Assembly (NCBI GenBank): GCA_002307295.1
Contig: DBTY01000021.1
Span: 62,001-126,000, forward strand
Source: Ignavibacteriales bacterium UBA1304
GTDB taxonomy: Bacteria > Bacteroidota > Ignavibacteria > Ignavibacteriales > Ignavibacteriaceae
Length of the DNA stretch: 64,000 nucleotides
Direction of reading: 5' to 3'
Positions 52,726 through 61,492 of this stretch are shown here, piece after piece. The number at the start of each line of letters is the position of its first letter. The first letter of the stretch is position 1. The notes under the pieces were generated by a model. That model was not told where the DNA came from. It made no database searches and saw nothing but the letters and a program-made list of their open reading frames with translations. The translations under genes and the position numbers were made by a program.

Positions 52726-53896
52726 AATGAATACAGAACTAAAGTTGCATTCGTTAACGGCGTTGTTTAATACTCCTGATGAAATTATTCATGCGGCGGA
52801 AAAAATTTCATCGGAAGGATTTACTAAATATGACGTTCATACTCCATATCCTGTACATGGAATGGATAAGGCGATGAAATTGAAATCTTCTAAACTTGGA
52901 TACATCACGTTAATATTCGGTTTATCGGGCGCGGCGTTTGCTTTGCTTCTGATGTATTGGACTATGTCAGTCGATTACCCTATGATAATTGGCGGAAAAC
53001 CATTTTTTTCATTGCCTGCATTTATCCCTGTTACATTTGAACTAACAGTATTATTAGCTACTCTTTCTACCATTATTGGCATGTTGACATTTTTCTTTAA
53101 ATTCCCAGACAACAATAATCCTCTTATTGATTCAGATTATATGAAGGCGGTATCGTCTGATAAATATGGGATATGTATTTACGCCAACGACCCAAAATTT
53201 GAAAAAGATAAAATATTAGCTCTGTTCGAGTCGTTGCATCCAGCAAAAACATCTGAAGTTTATTTCCCTGAAAAAACACGTTATCCATCTCTAGAACCAA
53301 AGTTTTTAGTTATGCTTTTAGTTGTTGCAATATTAACGTCTGGCGTTACTTATATTACCCTTAACAAATTATTATATATCGTCCCATTCGATTGGATGCT
53401 GAAACAGGCGCGCGTAAACGCACAATCAAAAAGCGATTACTTCCCGGATCAATTTGGTATGCGCAAACCCGTTGAAGGAAGCATTGCGCGCGGGTTTATG
53501 CCTTATGAGTACAAAGACCAATTGCAACAGCCAGAAAAACCGTTGACAAATCCACTGTTGCCTACAAAGAAAGTCTTAGAACTGGGCAAGAGTAAATTCC
53601 TTACATTCTGTAGCCCCTGTCATGGCAATTATGCTGAAGGTGATAGTAGATTAAACGGCCAGTTTCCTAATCCTCCTACATTACATTCAAATAAAGTTAG
53701 AGAATGGAAAGACGGAAACATTTATCACGTGATTACAAACGGGCAAAACATAATGCCTTCATACGCTTCTCAAATTTCGCGGGAAGAAAGATGGGCAATA
53801 ATAAAGTATATACGGGTTTTACAAAGAGCAAAAAATGCAAGCGATTCTGATATAATCTTGAGCAAAAAGGAGTCTGCGTTAAATGGAACAAAGTAA
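52715..53896 (+). CDS. Fused ActD-ActE: DUF3341 membrane subunit with C-terminal monoheme cytochrome c
   Basis: 393 residues; start at 52715 or at the ATG 4 codons later (MNTELKLHSLTALFNTP). The first 190 residues are ActD (DUF3341): a soluble start, two membrane helices (LGYITLIFGLSGAAFALLLM and FELTVLLATLSTIIGMLTFF) and a closing YGICIYAND segment. Then follow a third helix (FLVMLLVVAILTSGVTYITL) and the ActE-like part with heme motif CSPCH and a methionine in NIMPSYASQIS. In most ACIII loci actD and actE are separate genes; here they are one polypeptide. The gene overlaps actC by 11 bases and actF by 14 bases. Confidence 0.9.
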   Translation: MEIKMNTELKLHSLTALFNTPDEIIHAAEKISSEGFTKYDVHTPYPVHGMDKAMKLKSSKLGYITLIFGLSGAAFALLLMYWTMSVDYPMIIGGKPFFSLPAFIPVTFELTVLLATLSTIIGMLTFFFKFPDNNNPLIDSDYMKAVSSDKYGICIYANDPKFEKDKILALFESLHPAKTSEVYFPEKTRYPSLEPKFLVMLLVVAILTSGVTYITLNKLLYIVPFDWMLKQARVNAQSKSDYFPDQFGMRKPVEGSIARGFMPYEYKDQLQQPEKPLTNPLLPTKKVLELGKSKFLTFCSPCHGNYAEGDSRLNGQFPNPPTLHSNKVREWKDGNIYHVITNGQNIMPSYASQISREERWAIIKYIRVLQRAKNASDSDIILSKKESALNGTK

Positions 53897-55061
53897 ATTT
53901 ATCTATCAGCGAAAAGATTTACCTAAGAGCTTTGAACGTTTGGGCTATATTCTGTTTTTTATCGGAATTATTACTGGAGGTTTGTCTTATTTAATAGACC
54001 CAATACGCGCTTCGTTTAATTATTTAATTATGTATGTGTTTTTATTAAGCCTTGGATTAGGCTCTTTATTTCTGATAGCAATAGAGTATCTAACAGGTGC
54101 AGATTGGAGCGTTCAGTTAAGAAGAATAAGCGAATTTTTAGCTTCGGTTATTTTAGTACTGTTTGTTCTTGTGCTTCCTCTATTATTCAATCTAAATAAT
54201 ATTTTCACATGGTTAAACAAAAGCGTTATTGAATCCGATAAAATTCTAAAAGGAAAATCTGCTTATCTTAACTCAACGTTTTTTATTATAAGAGTATTCT
54301 TTTGTCTTCTGCTTTGGGGCTTATTTTATACTCTCCTTACGCGAAACTCAAAGTTGCAGGATACAACCAAAGATAACAAGCTTACAAAAAAGAATATTAT
54401 AATATCAGCAGTATTTATTCCTGTATTTGCAATTACATTAACAATTGCCGCAGTAGACTGGCTGATGAGTTTAGACGCTCATTGGTATTCTACAATATTC
54501 GGCGTTTATTTTTTCTCTGGCTCTGTAGTTGCTGCATTAGCCGCAGTTACTTATTCGGCAATTAAGTTAAAAGAAAAAGGATACCTGCATCCTAAGTTTT
54601 TAGACGAGCATTTGTATAGTCTTGGAACTTTGCTTTTTGTATTTATAAACTTTTGGGCTTACATAGCATTTTCGCAATACATGTTAATATGGTACGCCGA
54701 TCTTCCTGAAGAGACTGAATGGTTTCTGCATAGATGGCATGACGGCTGGGCTGTAATATCGCTGCTTTTAATATTTGCGCATTTCATAATTCCTTATGCA
54801 ATGCTGCTATCGCAGCCGTCCAAAATGGATCCCAAACGCTTAAAGTTTATTACAATATGGATATTAGCGGCTCATTTTATCGATCTATTCTGGATAATCA
54901 TGCCAAGTATTAACGGCGCCATTTTTAGCTGGATGGATTTAACATTTCCATTTGCCGCAGTAGGCGTTATTATTCTAGTATTCGCGTTCAAAGCAAAGCA
55001 TAATAATTTAATTCCTATTGGCGATCCGAAATTAGAAAAAAGCATTAACATAAGATTATAA
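53883..55061 (+). CDS. actF: Alternative complex III membrane subunit ActF
   Basis: 392 residues with about ten helices, of the NrfD-like quinol:cytochrome c oxidoreductase family. Typical segments are AVDWLMSLDAHWYSTIFGVY, FWAYIAFSQYMLIWYADLPE and AHFIIPYAMLLSQPSKMDP. ActF is thought to be the second, probably proton-translocating membrane subunit. It starts 14 bases inside the ActD-ActE gene and 15 bases separate it from the next cytochrome gene. Confidence 0.93.
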   Translation: MEQSKFIYQRKDLPKSFERLGYILFFIGIITGGLSYLIDPIRASFNYLIMYVFLLSLGLGSLFLIAIEYLTGADWSVQLRRISEFLASVILVLFVLVLPLLFNLNNIFTWLNKSVIESDKILKGKSAYLNSTFFIIRVFFCLLLWGLFYTLLTRNSKLQDTTKDNKLTKKNIIISAVFIPVFAITLTIAAVDWLMSLDAHWYSTIFGVYFFSGSVVAALAAVTYSAIKLKEKGYLHPKFLDEHLYSLGTLLFVFINFWAYIAFSQYMLIWYADLPEETEWFLHRWHDGWAVISLLLIFAHFIIPYAMLLSQPSKMDPKRLKFITIWILAAHFIDLFWIIMPSINGAIFSWMDLTFPFAAVGVIILVFAFKAKHNNLIPIGDPKLEKSINIRL

Positions 55062-55076
55062 TTACGGTTTGTTTAT

Positions 55077-55997
55077 ATGAGAAAAATTTTCGATTCAATT
55101 TTGAAAATATATAATGAAGAACCTGGCAGGTTATTTGGATTAGTATATCCGTATATATTATTCGTTATACTTGCAATGGGGCTGTATTACCTTGGCAAGC
55201 TCGATATATTATCTCGCCAAACTGTTATTCCTGTGTTAAGGGATTCTGTTAAAACAGCCGACCTTGAAATCGTAGAAGGGAAAGAAACGGCTCCCGTAGA
55301 CGTTATTAAGGCAAGCTTGCCTACAGCAGATTTATTAGCCAAAGGAAAAACTCTATTTACCGCCAACTGCATTTCCTGCCATGGCGAAGGCGGAAACGGC
55401 GACGGAACGGCTGGCGCTGCGTTGAATCCTAAACCAAGAAATTTTCATGCTACAGATGGATGGAAAAACGGAAGAAAAATTACGGATATGTACAAAACAT
55501 TACAGGAAGGAATTAAGGGAAGCGGGATGGCTGCATATGATTACTTGCCGGCAGCAGATAGATTTGCGATTATTCATTACGTGCGTTCATTTATGCAGTC
55601 AGCGCCTGCAAATACGCCTGCTGAATTGTCTGTTTTGGATAATACGTATAGCTTATCGAAAGGCGCAAAAATTCAGGGGCAAATTCCAACTGCCTTGGCC
55701 AAAACTTTAGTTCTTAAAGAACAAAAAGTAAAGGTCGAAGAAGTTTCATATTTGTTAAACATGATTGAAAAAGACAATGACGAAGGGGCGTTAATATTTA
55801 ATAGAATAACTGATAAGAAGAACAAAGCTCTTTCTGTTTTAGAAAGCGCTTCAACTTGGCGGAAAAGCGAAAAGGAATTTGCTTCCTTAATATCAGAAAA
55901 TATACCGGTAAGCGGCTTTAATTTAAACGTTCATTCTTTATCCGATTCAGAAATAAATGTTCTTTATAATTATTTAAACAAATATTTCAAAGACTAA
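55077..55997 (+). CDS. Membrane-anchored monoheme cytochrome c
   Basis: 306 residues. One N-terminal helix (LVYPYILFVILAMGLYYLG) anchors it, followed by a class I cytochrome domain with CISCHGEGGNGDG and a methionine in GSGMAAYDYLP as axial ligand. The remaining 130 residues (from SVLDNTYSLSKGAKIQGQ) are a partly helical extension of no known family. Its place between ActF and oxidase subunit III suggests it carries electrons from ACIII to the terminal oxidase. Confidence 0.9.
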   Translation: MRKIFDSILKIYNEEPGRLFGLVYPYILFVILAMGLYYLGKLDILSRQTVIPVLRDSVKTADLEIVEGKETAPVDVIKASLPTADLLAKGKTLFTANCISCHGEGGNGDGTAGAALNPKPRNFHATDGWKNGRKITDMYKTLQEGIKGSGMAAYDYLPAADRFAIIHYVRSFMQSAPANTPAELSVLDNTYSLSKGAKIQGQIPTALAKTLVLKEQKVKVEEVSYLLNMIEKDNDEGALIFNRITDKKNKALSVLESASTWRKSEKEFASLISENIPVSGFNLNVHSLSDSEINVLYNYLNKYFKD

Positions 55998-55999
55998 CA

Positions 56000-56620
56000 A
56001 TGGCTACAAATACAAATTCAATCATTCAACCGAAAACAGAGCTTTTCGGTTCAAGAAAAGGGAGGTGGACTTTTCTTTTTACGGAGCTTGCTCTTTTTGG
56101 CGGAATGTTTTTAGTATATGCTATTTACCGTTTTAATCATCAACAGGAGTTTCATGCTGCGGCAAAAGAGCTTAAAGTTATAATGGGCTCGTTAAATGCA
56201 GTAATTCTTATTACAATCAGCCTTACAATTTCGCTTTCTATTGTGGCAATAAAAAAAGGCAAACGAACTTTATCAGTATTTTTACAGCTTATAACAATTT
56301 TAATGGCAATTGGATTTTTAGCAAATAAATTTTATGAATGGTCAATTTATTTACAAAATGGATTATTCCCCGGAATGAGCGTTTTACAAGGAACGAGTTC
56401 CGGAGAAAATATTTACTTTTTACTTTATTACATTGTTACTGGTTTGCATGGAGTTCAGGTAATTGCCGGTACAGTTATTATGCTTGTGTTAGCTCGTTTA
56501 ACATGGCATGATACTATAAATAGCGATAGCTTTTCCAAATTAGAATCAGCCGGATTATATTGGCAAATTGTAACTATTATTTGGATATTTTTATTCCCCT
56601 TATTTTATTTGATTTCTTGA
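56000..56620 (+). CDS. Heme-copper oxidase subunit III
   Basis: 206 residues with about five membrane helices and the subunit III signatures RKGRWTFLFTELALFGGMF and YYIVTGLHGVQVIAGTVIM, ending WQIVTIIWIFLFPLFY. Subunit III stabilises oxygen delivery to the catalytic subunit. It follows the cytochrome gene by 2 bases. The genes for subunits I and II, normally next to it, are absent from the window. Confidence 0.93.
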   Translation: MATNTNSIIQPKTELFGSRKGRWTFLFTELALFGGMFLVYAIYRFNHQQEFHAAAKELKVIMGSLNAVILITISLTISLSIVAIKKGKRTLSVFLQLITILMAIGFLANKFYEWSIYLQNGLFPGMSVLQGTSSGENIYFLLYYIVTGLHGVQVIAGTVIMLVLARLTWHDTINSDSFSKLESAGLYWQIVTIIWIFLFPLFYLIS

Positions 56621-56629
56621 GGATAAACT

Positions 56630-56908
56630 ATGGAAAACAAAACTAATTCTGGTTATGGAATTTACGTTTTAGTATGGTTAGGATTAATGATCTTAACTGG
56701 CAGCGCCATAGCAATTGCCGGAATTAATTATAGTAACATGACTATTACTATAGTTTTAATTATTGCTTTTGTTCAGGCTTATTTGATTTTGCATTTGTTT
56801 ATGCATCTCAAACGGGAACAGAAAGTTTTTCGAATATTTGCAGCTATCGCGGGAATGTTACTGCTGATCTCTTTAGTTTTGTTATTTGCCAATTATTCTT
56901 TTTTATAA
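56630..56908 (+). CDS. Heme-copper oxidase subunit IV
   Basis: 92 residues with three helices: YVLVWLGLMILTGSAIAIAG, ITIVLIIAFVQAYLILHLFM and IFAAIAGMLLLISLVLLFAN. The LILHLFMHLKREQK stretch is typical of prokaryotic subunit IV (COX4_pro). It is 9 bases after subunit III. It probably stabilises the oxidase complex. Confidence 0.9.
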   Translation: MENKTNSGYGIYVLVWLGLMILTGSAIAIAGINYSNMTITIVLIIAFVQAYLILHLFMHLKREQKVFRIFAAIAGMLLLISLVLLFANYSFL

Positions 56909-56991
56909 GTTAAATTTTTATGACTCTAAGTAATTAATTTTGCGCTAATGGATATGTAAATTAATCTGTTTTAATAAAGGGTGTAAATGTA

Positions 56992-58326
56992 ATGGGATAT
57001 TTTGATAGTTTAGTTTTACCGCAATCGCTTGAACACATTGTTCTCTTGCAGTATATACAAATGCTTATATTTTTCATCTTTTTGCCTTTCTCTGGAATTA
57101 TTATTTCGGGAACGCTGATTTCTTTAATTTATAAATATAAAGCGTTAAAAAGTAATAATTCGGATTATACTCTTATATCAAAAGAAGTTCTTGAAACAGT
57201 TACTATAAATAAAAGCGCAGGCATTGCGCTTGGGCTTATTCCAGCTTTTGCTACTTTAATAATTTACTCCCAGCTGCTTCATGAATCCGGTTCATATATA
57301 ATTAATTTTTTGTTTCTTGCATTTATACTTTATTCTATCGGACTTGTTCTTATCTATGTTTATCGATATGCTTTTCTTTTTAGCGACATATTGTCATCAA
57401 CACATTCAGTTGAAAATACAGACGAAGATGAGTTAAAGAAAATTGCAGAAGGATCATTAAAGCTGAAAAACAAATCTGGCGTTTACGGCTTGATCCTTAT
57501 TAGTCTATCAATGCTGTTATTCTTTGGCTGCATAACATTGGGCATATATCCGCGTCAATGGACAAAAATTCATAATATTTTTACTTTAATATTTTCCTGG
57601 GAAGTTCTTTTAAGATATTTATCATTTATTATTTCTTCATTAGCAGTTACAGGCGGATTGCTGCTATTTATCCTTTTATATTGGGAAGGCGGTAAGAAAA
57701 ACCTGACTGGAAACCAAAAGGAAATATTACGCTCATTCTCCACAAAGCTGATATTTATATTTTCCATTATTCAGCCTATATTATTATTTTTAGGTTTGAC
57801 AACTCTTCCTGACGGTTCTATTTCTACTAGTATATTTTCATATTCGATTATTGCAGTTATAATTTTACTTATCGTATATATACTAACATACGTTATGGTT
57901 AAAGAATCATTATTTAAATATAGCGGGTATATATTTATCCTTTTGGTTTTTGTTTTTGTTTTGGCAATTGTAAAAGATCAATTAGCAATGAACAATTCAA
58001 CAGTTACGCATTCTCTTGTATTAAATTCAAAATATCAGGAATATATAAAAACATTACAAACTGGAGGCGATGAAACGGCAGGGGCAAATGGGGAAGAAGT
58101 ATATAAAAGAATTTGTTCTACATGTCACAGATTTGATCAGAAGTTAGTAGGACCTCCATACAAGGAAACGCTTCCTAAATATGAAGGGAAGATAGACGAA
58201 CTCATTGCTTTTGTTAAAAACCCGGTAAAGAAAAATTCTAACTATCCTCCTATGCCAAATCCAGGATTAAAACCAAATGAGGCAAAAGCGGTCGCTATAT
58301 TTATTATGGGCGCCTATAAAAAATAG
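56992..58326 (+). CDS. Eight-helix membrane protein with C-terminal cytochrome c domain
   Basis: 444 residues. The first 340 are mostly membrane: about eight helices starting with LEHIVLLQYIQMLIFFIFLP and ending YIFILLVFVFVLAIVKDQLA. The last 85 residues are a class I cytochrome c with CSTCHRF and the methionine in NYPPMPNPGLKPNEA, facing the periplasm. No known family is recognised for the membrane part, although the first helices resemble a cytochrome bd-like layout; His in SLEHIV and TKIHNIF could bind heme b. It is separated from oxidase subunit IV by 83 bases. It could be a further redox link between quinol or ACIII and an acceptor. Confidence 0.8.
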   Translation: MGYFDSLVLPQSLEHIVLLQYIQMLIFFIFLPFSGIIISGTLISLIYKYKALKSNNSDYTLISKEVLETVTINKSAGIALGLIPAFATLIIYSQLLHESGSYIINFLFLAFILYSIGLVLIYVYRYAFLFSDILSSTHSVENTDEDELKKIAEGSLKLKNKSGVYGLILISLSMLLFFGCITLGIYPRQWTKIHNIFTLIFSWEVLLRYLSFIISSLAVTGGLLLFILLYWEGGKKNLTGNQKEILRSFSTKLIFIFSIIQPILLFLGLTTLPDGSISTSIFSYSIIAVIILLIVYILTYVMVKESLFKYSGYIFILLVFVFVLAIVKDQLAMNNSTVTHSLVLNSKYQEYIKTLQTGGDETAGANGEEVYKRICSTCHRFDQKLVGPPYKETLPKYEGKIDELIAFVKNPVKKNSNYPPMPNPGLKPNEAKAVAIFIMGAYKK

Positions 58327-58501
58327 AACTAAATAAAAAATATCCTGGCAAATATATCAATTCACTTTCTTTTTTGTGTAATATTTTTATATTTGTAAAA
58401 AATATATTTGTTTATGCTATTATTATACTAGTTCAAAAAAATCAGTCAAATATGTTTATAATAACCATTATGTCACTTTTACTTTAGGAGTATTCCTTAA
58501 T

Positions 58502-61234
58502 ATGAAATATTCTATATTTACAATTATTTTCTATTTCTTATCGGTCAATATATTTGCTCAAATGCCGCCTCATCCTGATTTGCTTGAAAAAATTAAACGA
58601 GGAGAAGTTGATAAATCGATACTTAGCAATTTTAATGAATTAAGAGCTAAAGGCATAGACGCTCCATGGTCGTCAGCAGAATTAAATAAATCTGCAAATG
58701 GAGCATGGGGAAGGATTTTTGGACCAGCTAAAAAGGTATCTGGAGTAACTAAAGCTCTTGTCATATTAGTTTCATTTTCTGATAATATTGGGAAAGCTGC
58801 TCCGACAAATGTAGATAAATTGCTTTTTTCAACAGGACCTGGGACATTAAATAACTTTTATAAAGAAAACTCATATGGCCAAATAGATCTTGTAACTCTG
58901 AACCTTCCAAGCGAAATTGGATGGCAGACTGCTCCGCATCCATATTCATATTATGTAGGCACAGGGAGCGGCGAAGGAGATTATCCAAATAACTCTCAGG
59001 GTTTAGTTGAAGATATTGTCAAACAAGTCGATTCATTAGTTGATTTTTCAAAATATGACAATGATGGAGACGGTTATGTAGACGCTTTATTTATTATACA
59101 TGCCGGGCCTGGGGCGGAAGTAACCGGAAATAAGACAAAAGATATTTGGTCTCATGCCTGGAGCACAAGGCAACCAATAGCGCTTGACGGAGTTTATGTA
59201 TCAAGATATTCAATTGAACCTGAATATGTAAAAGGATTGGGAGATATGTCTATTGGAGTATTTGCCCATGAATTGGGGCACGCGCTTTTCGGTCTGCCCG
59301 ATTTATATGATACTGATTATACATCTGAAGGAGTTGGAAATTGGAGTTTGATGGCCGCCGGAAGCTGGAATGGTCCCGGTAGTAACGGAGCATCGCCTTC
59401 ATATTTTGACGCATGGTGCAAAATGCAGGTTGGAGTTCTTGAACCAACTTTATTAGTAAATGATACTTTAAATCTGAATATCCTTCAGTCAGAAAAAAAT
59501 CCAACAGCGTATAGAATTTGGAAAAACGGCATAGTCGGCAATGAATTTTACTTATTGGAAAATCGCGAAAAGACAGGATCGGACGCATATTTACCTGGAA
59601 GCGGATTAATAATTTATCACGTAGATAACAACGCTTACAGCAACACAAACGAATGGATTCCAGGAGCTGCAAATAAAGGACATTACCGGGTAGCTTTAGT
59701 CCAGGCAGACGGCGCTTATGACCTTGAACGCAATACTAACCGCGGCGATGCTGGAGATCCGTTCCCAGGCTCGTCAAACAATACATTGTTTACTTCAACT
59801 TCGTCTCCTACATCTCTTGATTACAACTATAATTATACAAATATCGCTTTGCAAAATATTTCTCACACAGACACCGTAATTACATTAGACGCAAATTTGC
59901 ATGACGATTTGAATACTACGTCTTCTCAAATTAGTTTCCTTCCGCATGAACTTGTTCAATCTGCCGATACGGCCTCGATTGTTTTAAAAAACACTGGAAC
60001 AAATAGCGTTATAATTAATAAAATTACAAGTAATAATGTATTTAAACTTTTGCTTCCTTCGACGCCGACAACTATTGCAAAAAACGATTCTTTAAAAATT
60101 AAAATTGTATTTAATCCTGTTAATGTCGGCTCTTATTCGGATACTATATTAATTCAAAAAGCTAATTCAATATTTTCTGATAAATTAATTAGCGTTATAG
60201 GCAAAGCATTTGTATTGAATACCGCTGTTACGCGTTCATTGTATGCTTCTACTGGCAGCTCTAATAACGGTAATACTGCAATTATAAATAAAGTTACTGG
60301 CACCGCTAAAAATATTGGCAAAGCCGGTTATGACGAAATTAAAAGCATTAGCGTTAATCCTAAAACTAAAGTAATTTATGGATTAACTGCATCAACTTCA
60401 GGCTCGGCTATATTAAAAATTAACTCGGCGCTCGGGGACGCATATAAGTTTAATGATTTTTCAATTTCAAATCTAGCTTCAATTGCTTTTGATACAAGCG
60501 GAGTTTTGTATGCTATATCTAAATCTGGAATTATTTATACTTTAAATTTAGATAATGGAGCTATAAAAGAAATAAGTTCAACAAACATTGTAGTATCAAG
60601 CATGGCAATAAATCCAGTTGATAACCAAATGTGGGTTTCTTCTTATTTGCCAATTGGTTATAAGGACAGAATATTTAGAATAAATACATTATCAGGAGCT
60701 TCTACTTTAATTGGCAGAACTGGTTTTAATATAATAAACAACGCTATTATTTTTGATGAAAATGGAAATTTGTTTGGGGTCAAAGGAGCGGTTAATTCTG
60801 CAAACGATTTCATCTCTATTAATACGAATACTGGCGTAGGCGCAATTATTGGTTCTACAGGATTGAATAATATTACAGGTTTGGCTTATTTGCCTGGAAC
60901 AATTACTTCTGTAAACGAAAACGTTAACAAATCGATTCCTAAAACTTTTTCATTGCTTCAGAATTATCCAAATCCGTTTAACCCCTCTACAACCATAAAA
61001 TATGCAATACCACAAAACGGAAATGTGCAAATAATAATTTACAATGCGCTTGGCGAAGCTGTTAAAGTTATAGATGAAGGTTATAAATTATCTGGCGGAT
61101 ACCAAACATTATGGAATTCAGATAATCAATCTGGTAAAAAAGTTGGAAGTGGGGTTTATTTTTATAAACTAAATTTTTCTTCTAATAACGGGGCGTTGCA
61201 TTCTGAGACAAAAAAGATGATTTTGATCAAGTAA
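58502..61234 (+). CDS. M6 family metalloprotease with T9SS sorting domain
   Basis: 910 residues with signal peptide (MKYSIFTIIFYFLSVNIFA). The M6 peptidase domain covers about residues 75-450 with the zinc site H256-E-L-G-H260 in VFAHELGHALFGLPDLYDT and NWSLMAAGSW after it. A choice-anchor/ASPM-like module (SISFLPHELVQ region) and a repeat region (residues 575-800) follow. The end is a type A T9SS domain (LLQNYPNPFNPSTTIKYAI, GVYFYKL). It should be secreted and degrade extracellular proteins. An AGGAG lies 12 bases before the ATG. The catalytic site contrasts with the dead M6 homologue at 27613. Confidence 0.92.
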   Translation: MKYSIFTIIFYFLSVNIFAQMPPHPDLLEKIKRGEVDKSILSNFNELRAKGIDAPWSSAELNKSANGAWGRIFGPAKKVSGVTKALVILVSFSDNIGKAAPTNVDKLLFSTGPGTLNNFYKENSYGQIDLVTLNLPSEIGWQTAPHPYSYYVGTGSGEGDYPNNSQGLVEDIVKQVDSLVDFSKYDNDGDGYVDALFIIHAGPGAEVTGNKTKDIWSHAWSTRQPIALDGVYVSRYSIEPEYVKGLGDMSIGVFAHELGHALFGLPDLYDTDYTSEGVGNWSLMAAGSWNGPGSNGASPSYFDAWCKMQVGVLEPTLLVNDTLNLNILQSEKNPTAYRIWKNGIVGNEFYLLENREKTGSDAYLPGSGLIIYHVDNNAYSNTNEWIPGAANKGHYRVALVQADGAYDLERNTNRGDAGDPFPGSSNNTLFTSTSSPTSLDYNYNYTNIALQNISHTDTVITLDANLHDDLNTTSSQISFLPHELVQSADTASIVLKNTGTNSVIINKITSNNVFKLLLPSTPTTIAKNDSLKIKIVFNPVNVGSYSDTILIQKANSIFSDKLISVIGKAFVLNTAVTRSLYASTGSSNNGNTAIINKVTGTAKNIGKAGYDEIKSISVNPKTKVIYGLTASTSGSAILKINSALGDAYKFNDFSISNLASIAFDTSGVLYAISKSGIIYTLNLDNGAIKEISSTNIVVSSMAINPVDNQMWVSSYLPIGYKDRIFRINTLSGASTLIGRTGFNIINNAIIFDENGNLFGVKGAVNSANDFISINTNTGVGAIIGSTGLNNITGLAYLPGTITSVNENVNKSIPKTFSLLQNYPNPFNPSTTIKYAIPQNGNVQIIIYNALGEAVKVIDEGYKLSGGYQTLWNSDNQSGKKVGSGVYFYKLNFSSNNGALHSETKKMILIK

Positions 61235-61264
61235 TTTAACAATTAAACTTAAAGCAGCATTTTT

Positions 61265-61314
61265 GAAATCCTGAAATTTATTTTAAAATAAATTTCAGGA
61301 TTTCTTGTTTTTAT
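61265..61314 (+). terminator. Perfect palindromic terminator after the M6 protease
   Basis: A 20-base arm at 61265-61284 (GAAATCCTGAAATTTATTTT) is the exact reverse complement of 61285-61304, and T-rich sequence follows. It begins 31 bases after the stop codon. It would form a long, nearly loopless RNA hairpin. Confidence 0.85.
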
Positions 61315-61492
61315 ATTTAATTAATGATAATTTCTCAATTGTAATAGGGCTTGTAACAGTATTTACAATCAATTTTTCAATACTAAAAAAATGATTTTTG
61401 TTTTTTATAAAAAAGATAGATTATGTATATTGTTACAAATGATTATAATATTAATAAATATAGAAAATAATTAAAGTGAAGAGGGAACTTAG

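Noticed and set aside
58381..58410. TATATTTG boxes as promoter of the M6 protease
   Set aside because: The downstream box is exact, but no TTG lies at the right distance upstream, and this stretch is so AT-rich that chance matches are likely.
59250..59672. A 140-residue minus-strand frame
   Set aside because: Inside the M6 protease gene whose zinc motif is read on the plus strand; no domain seen.
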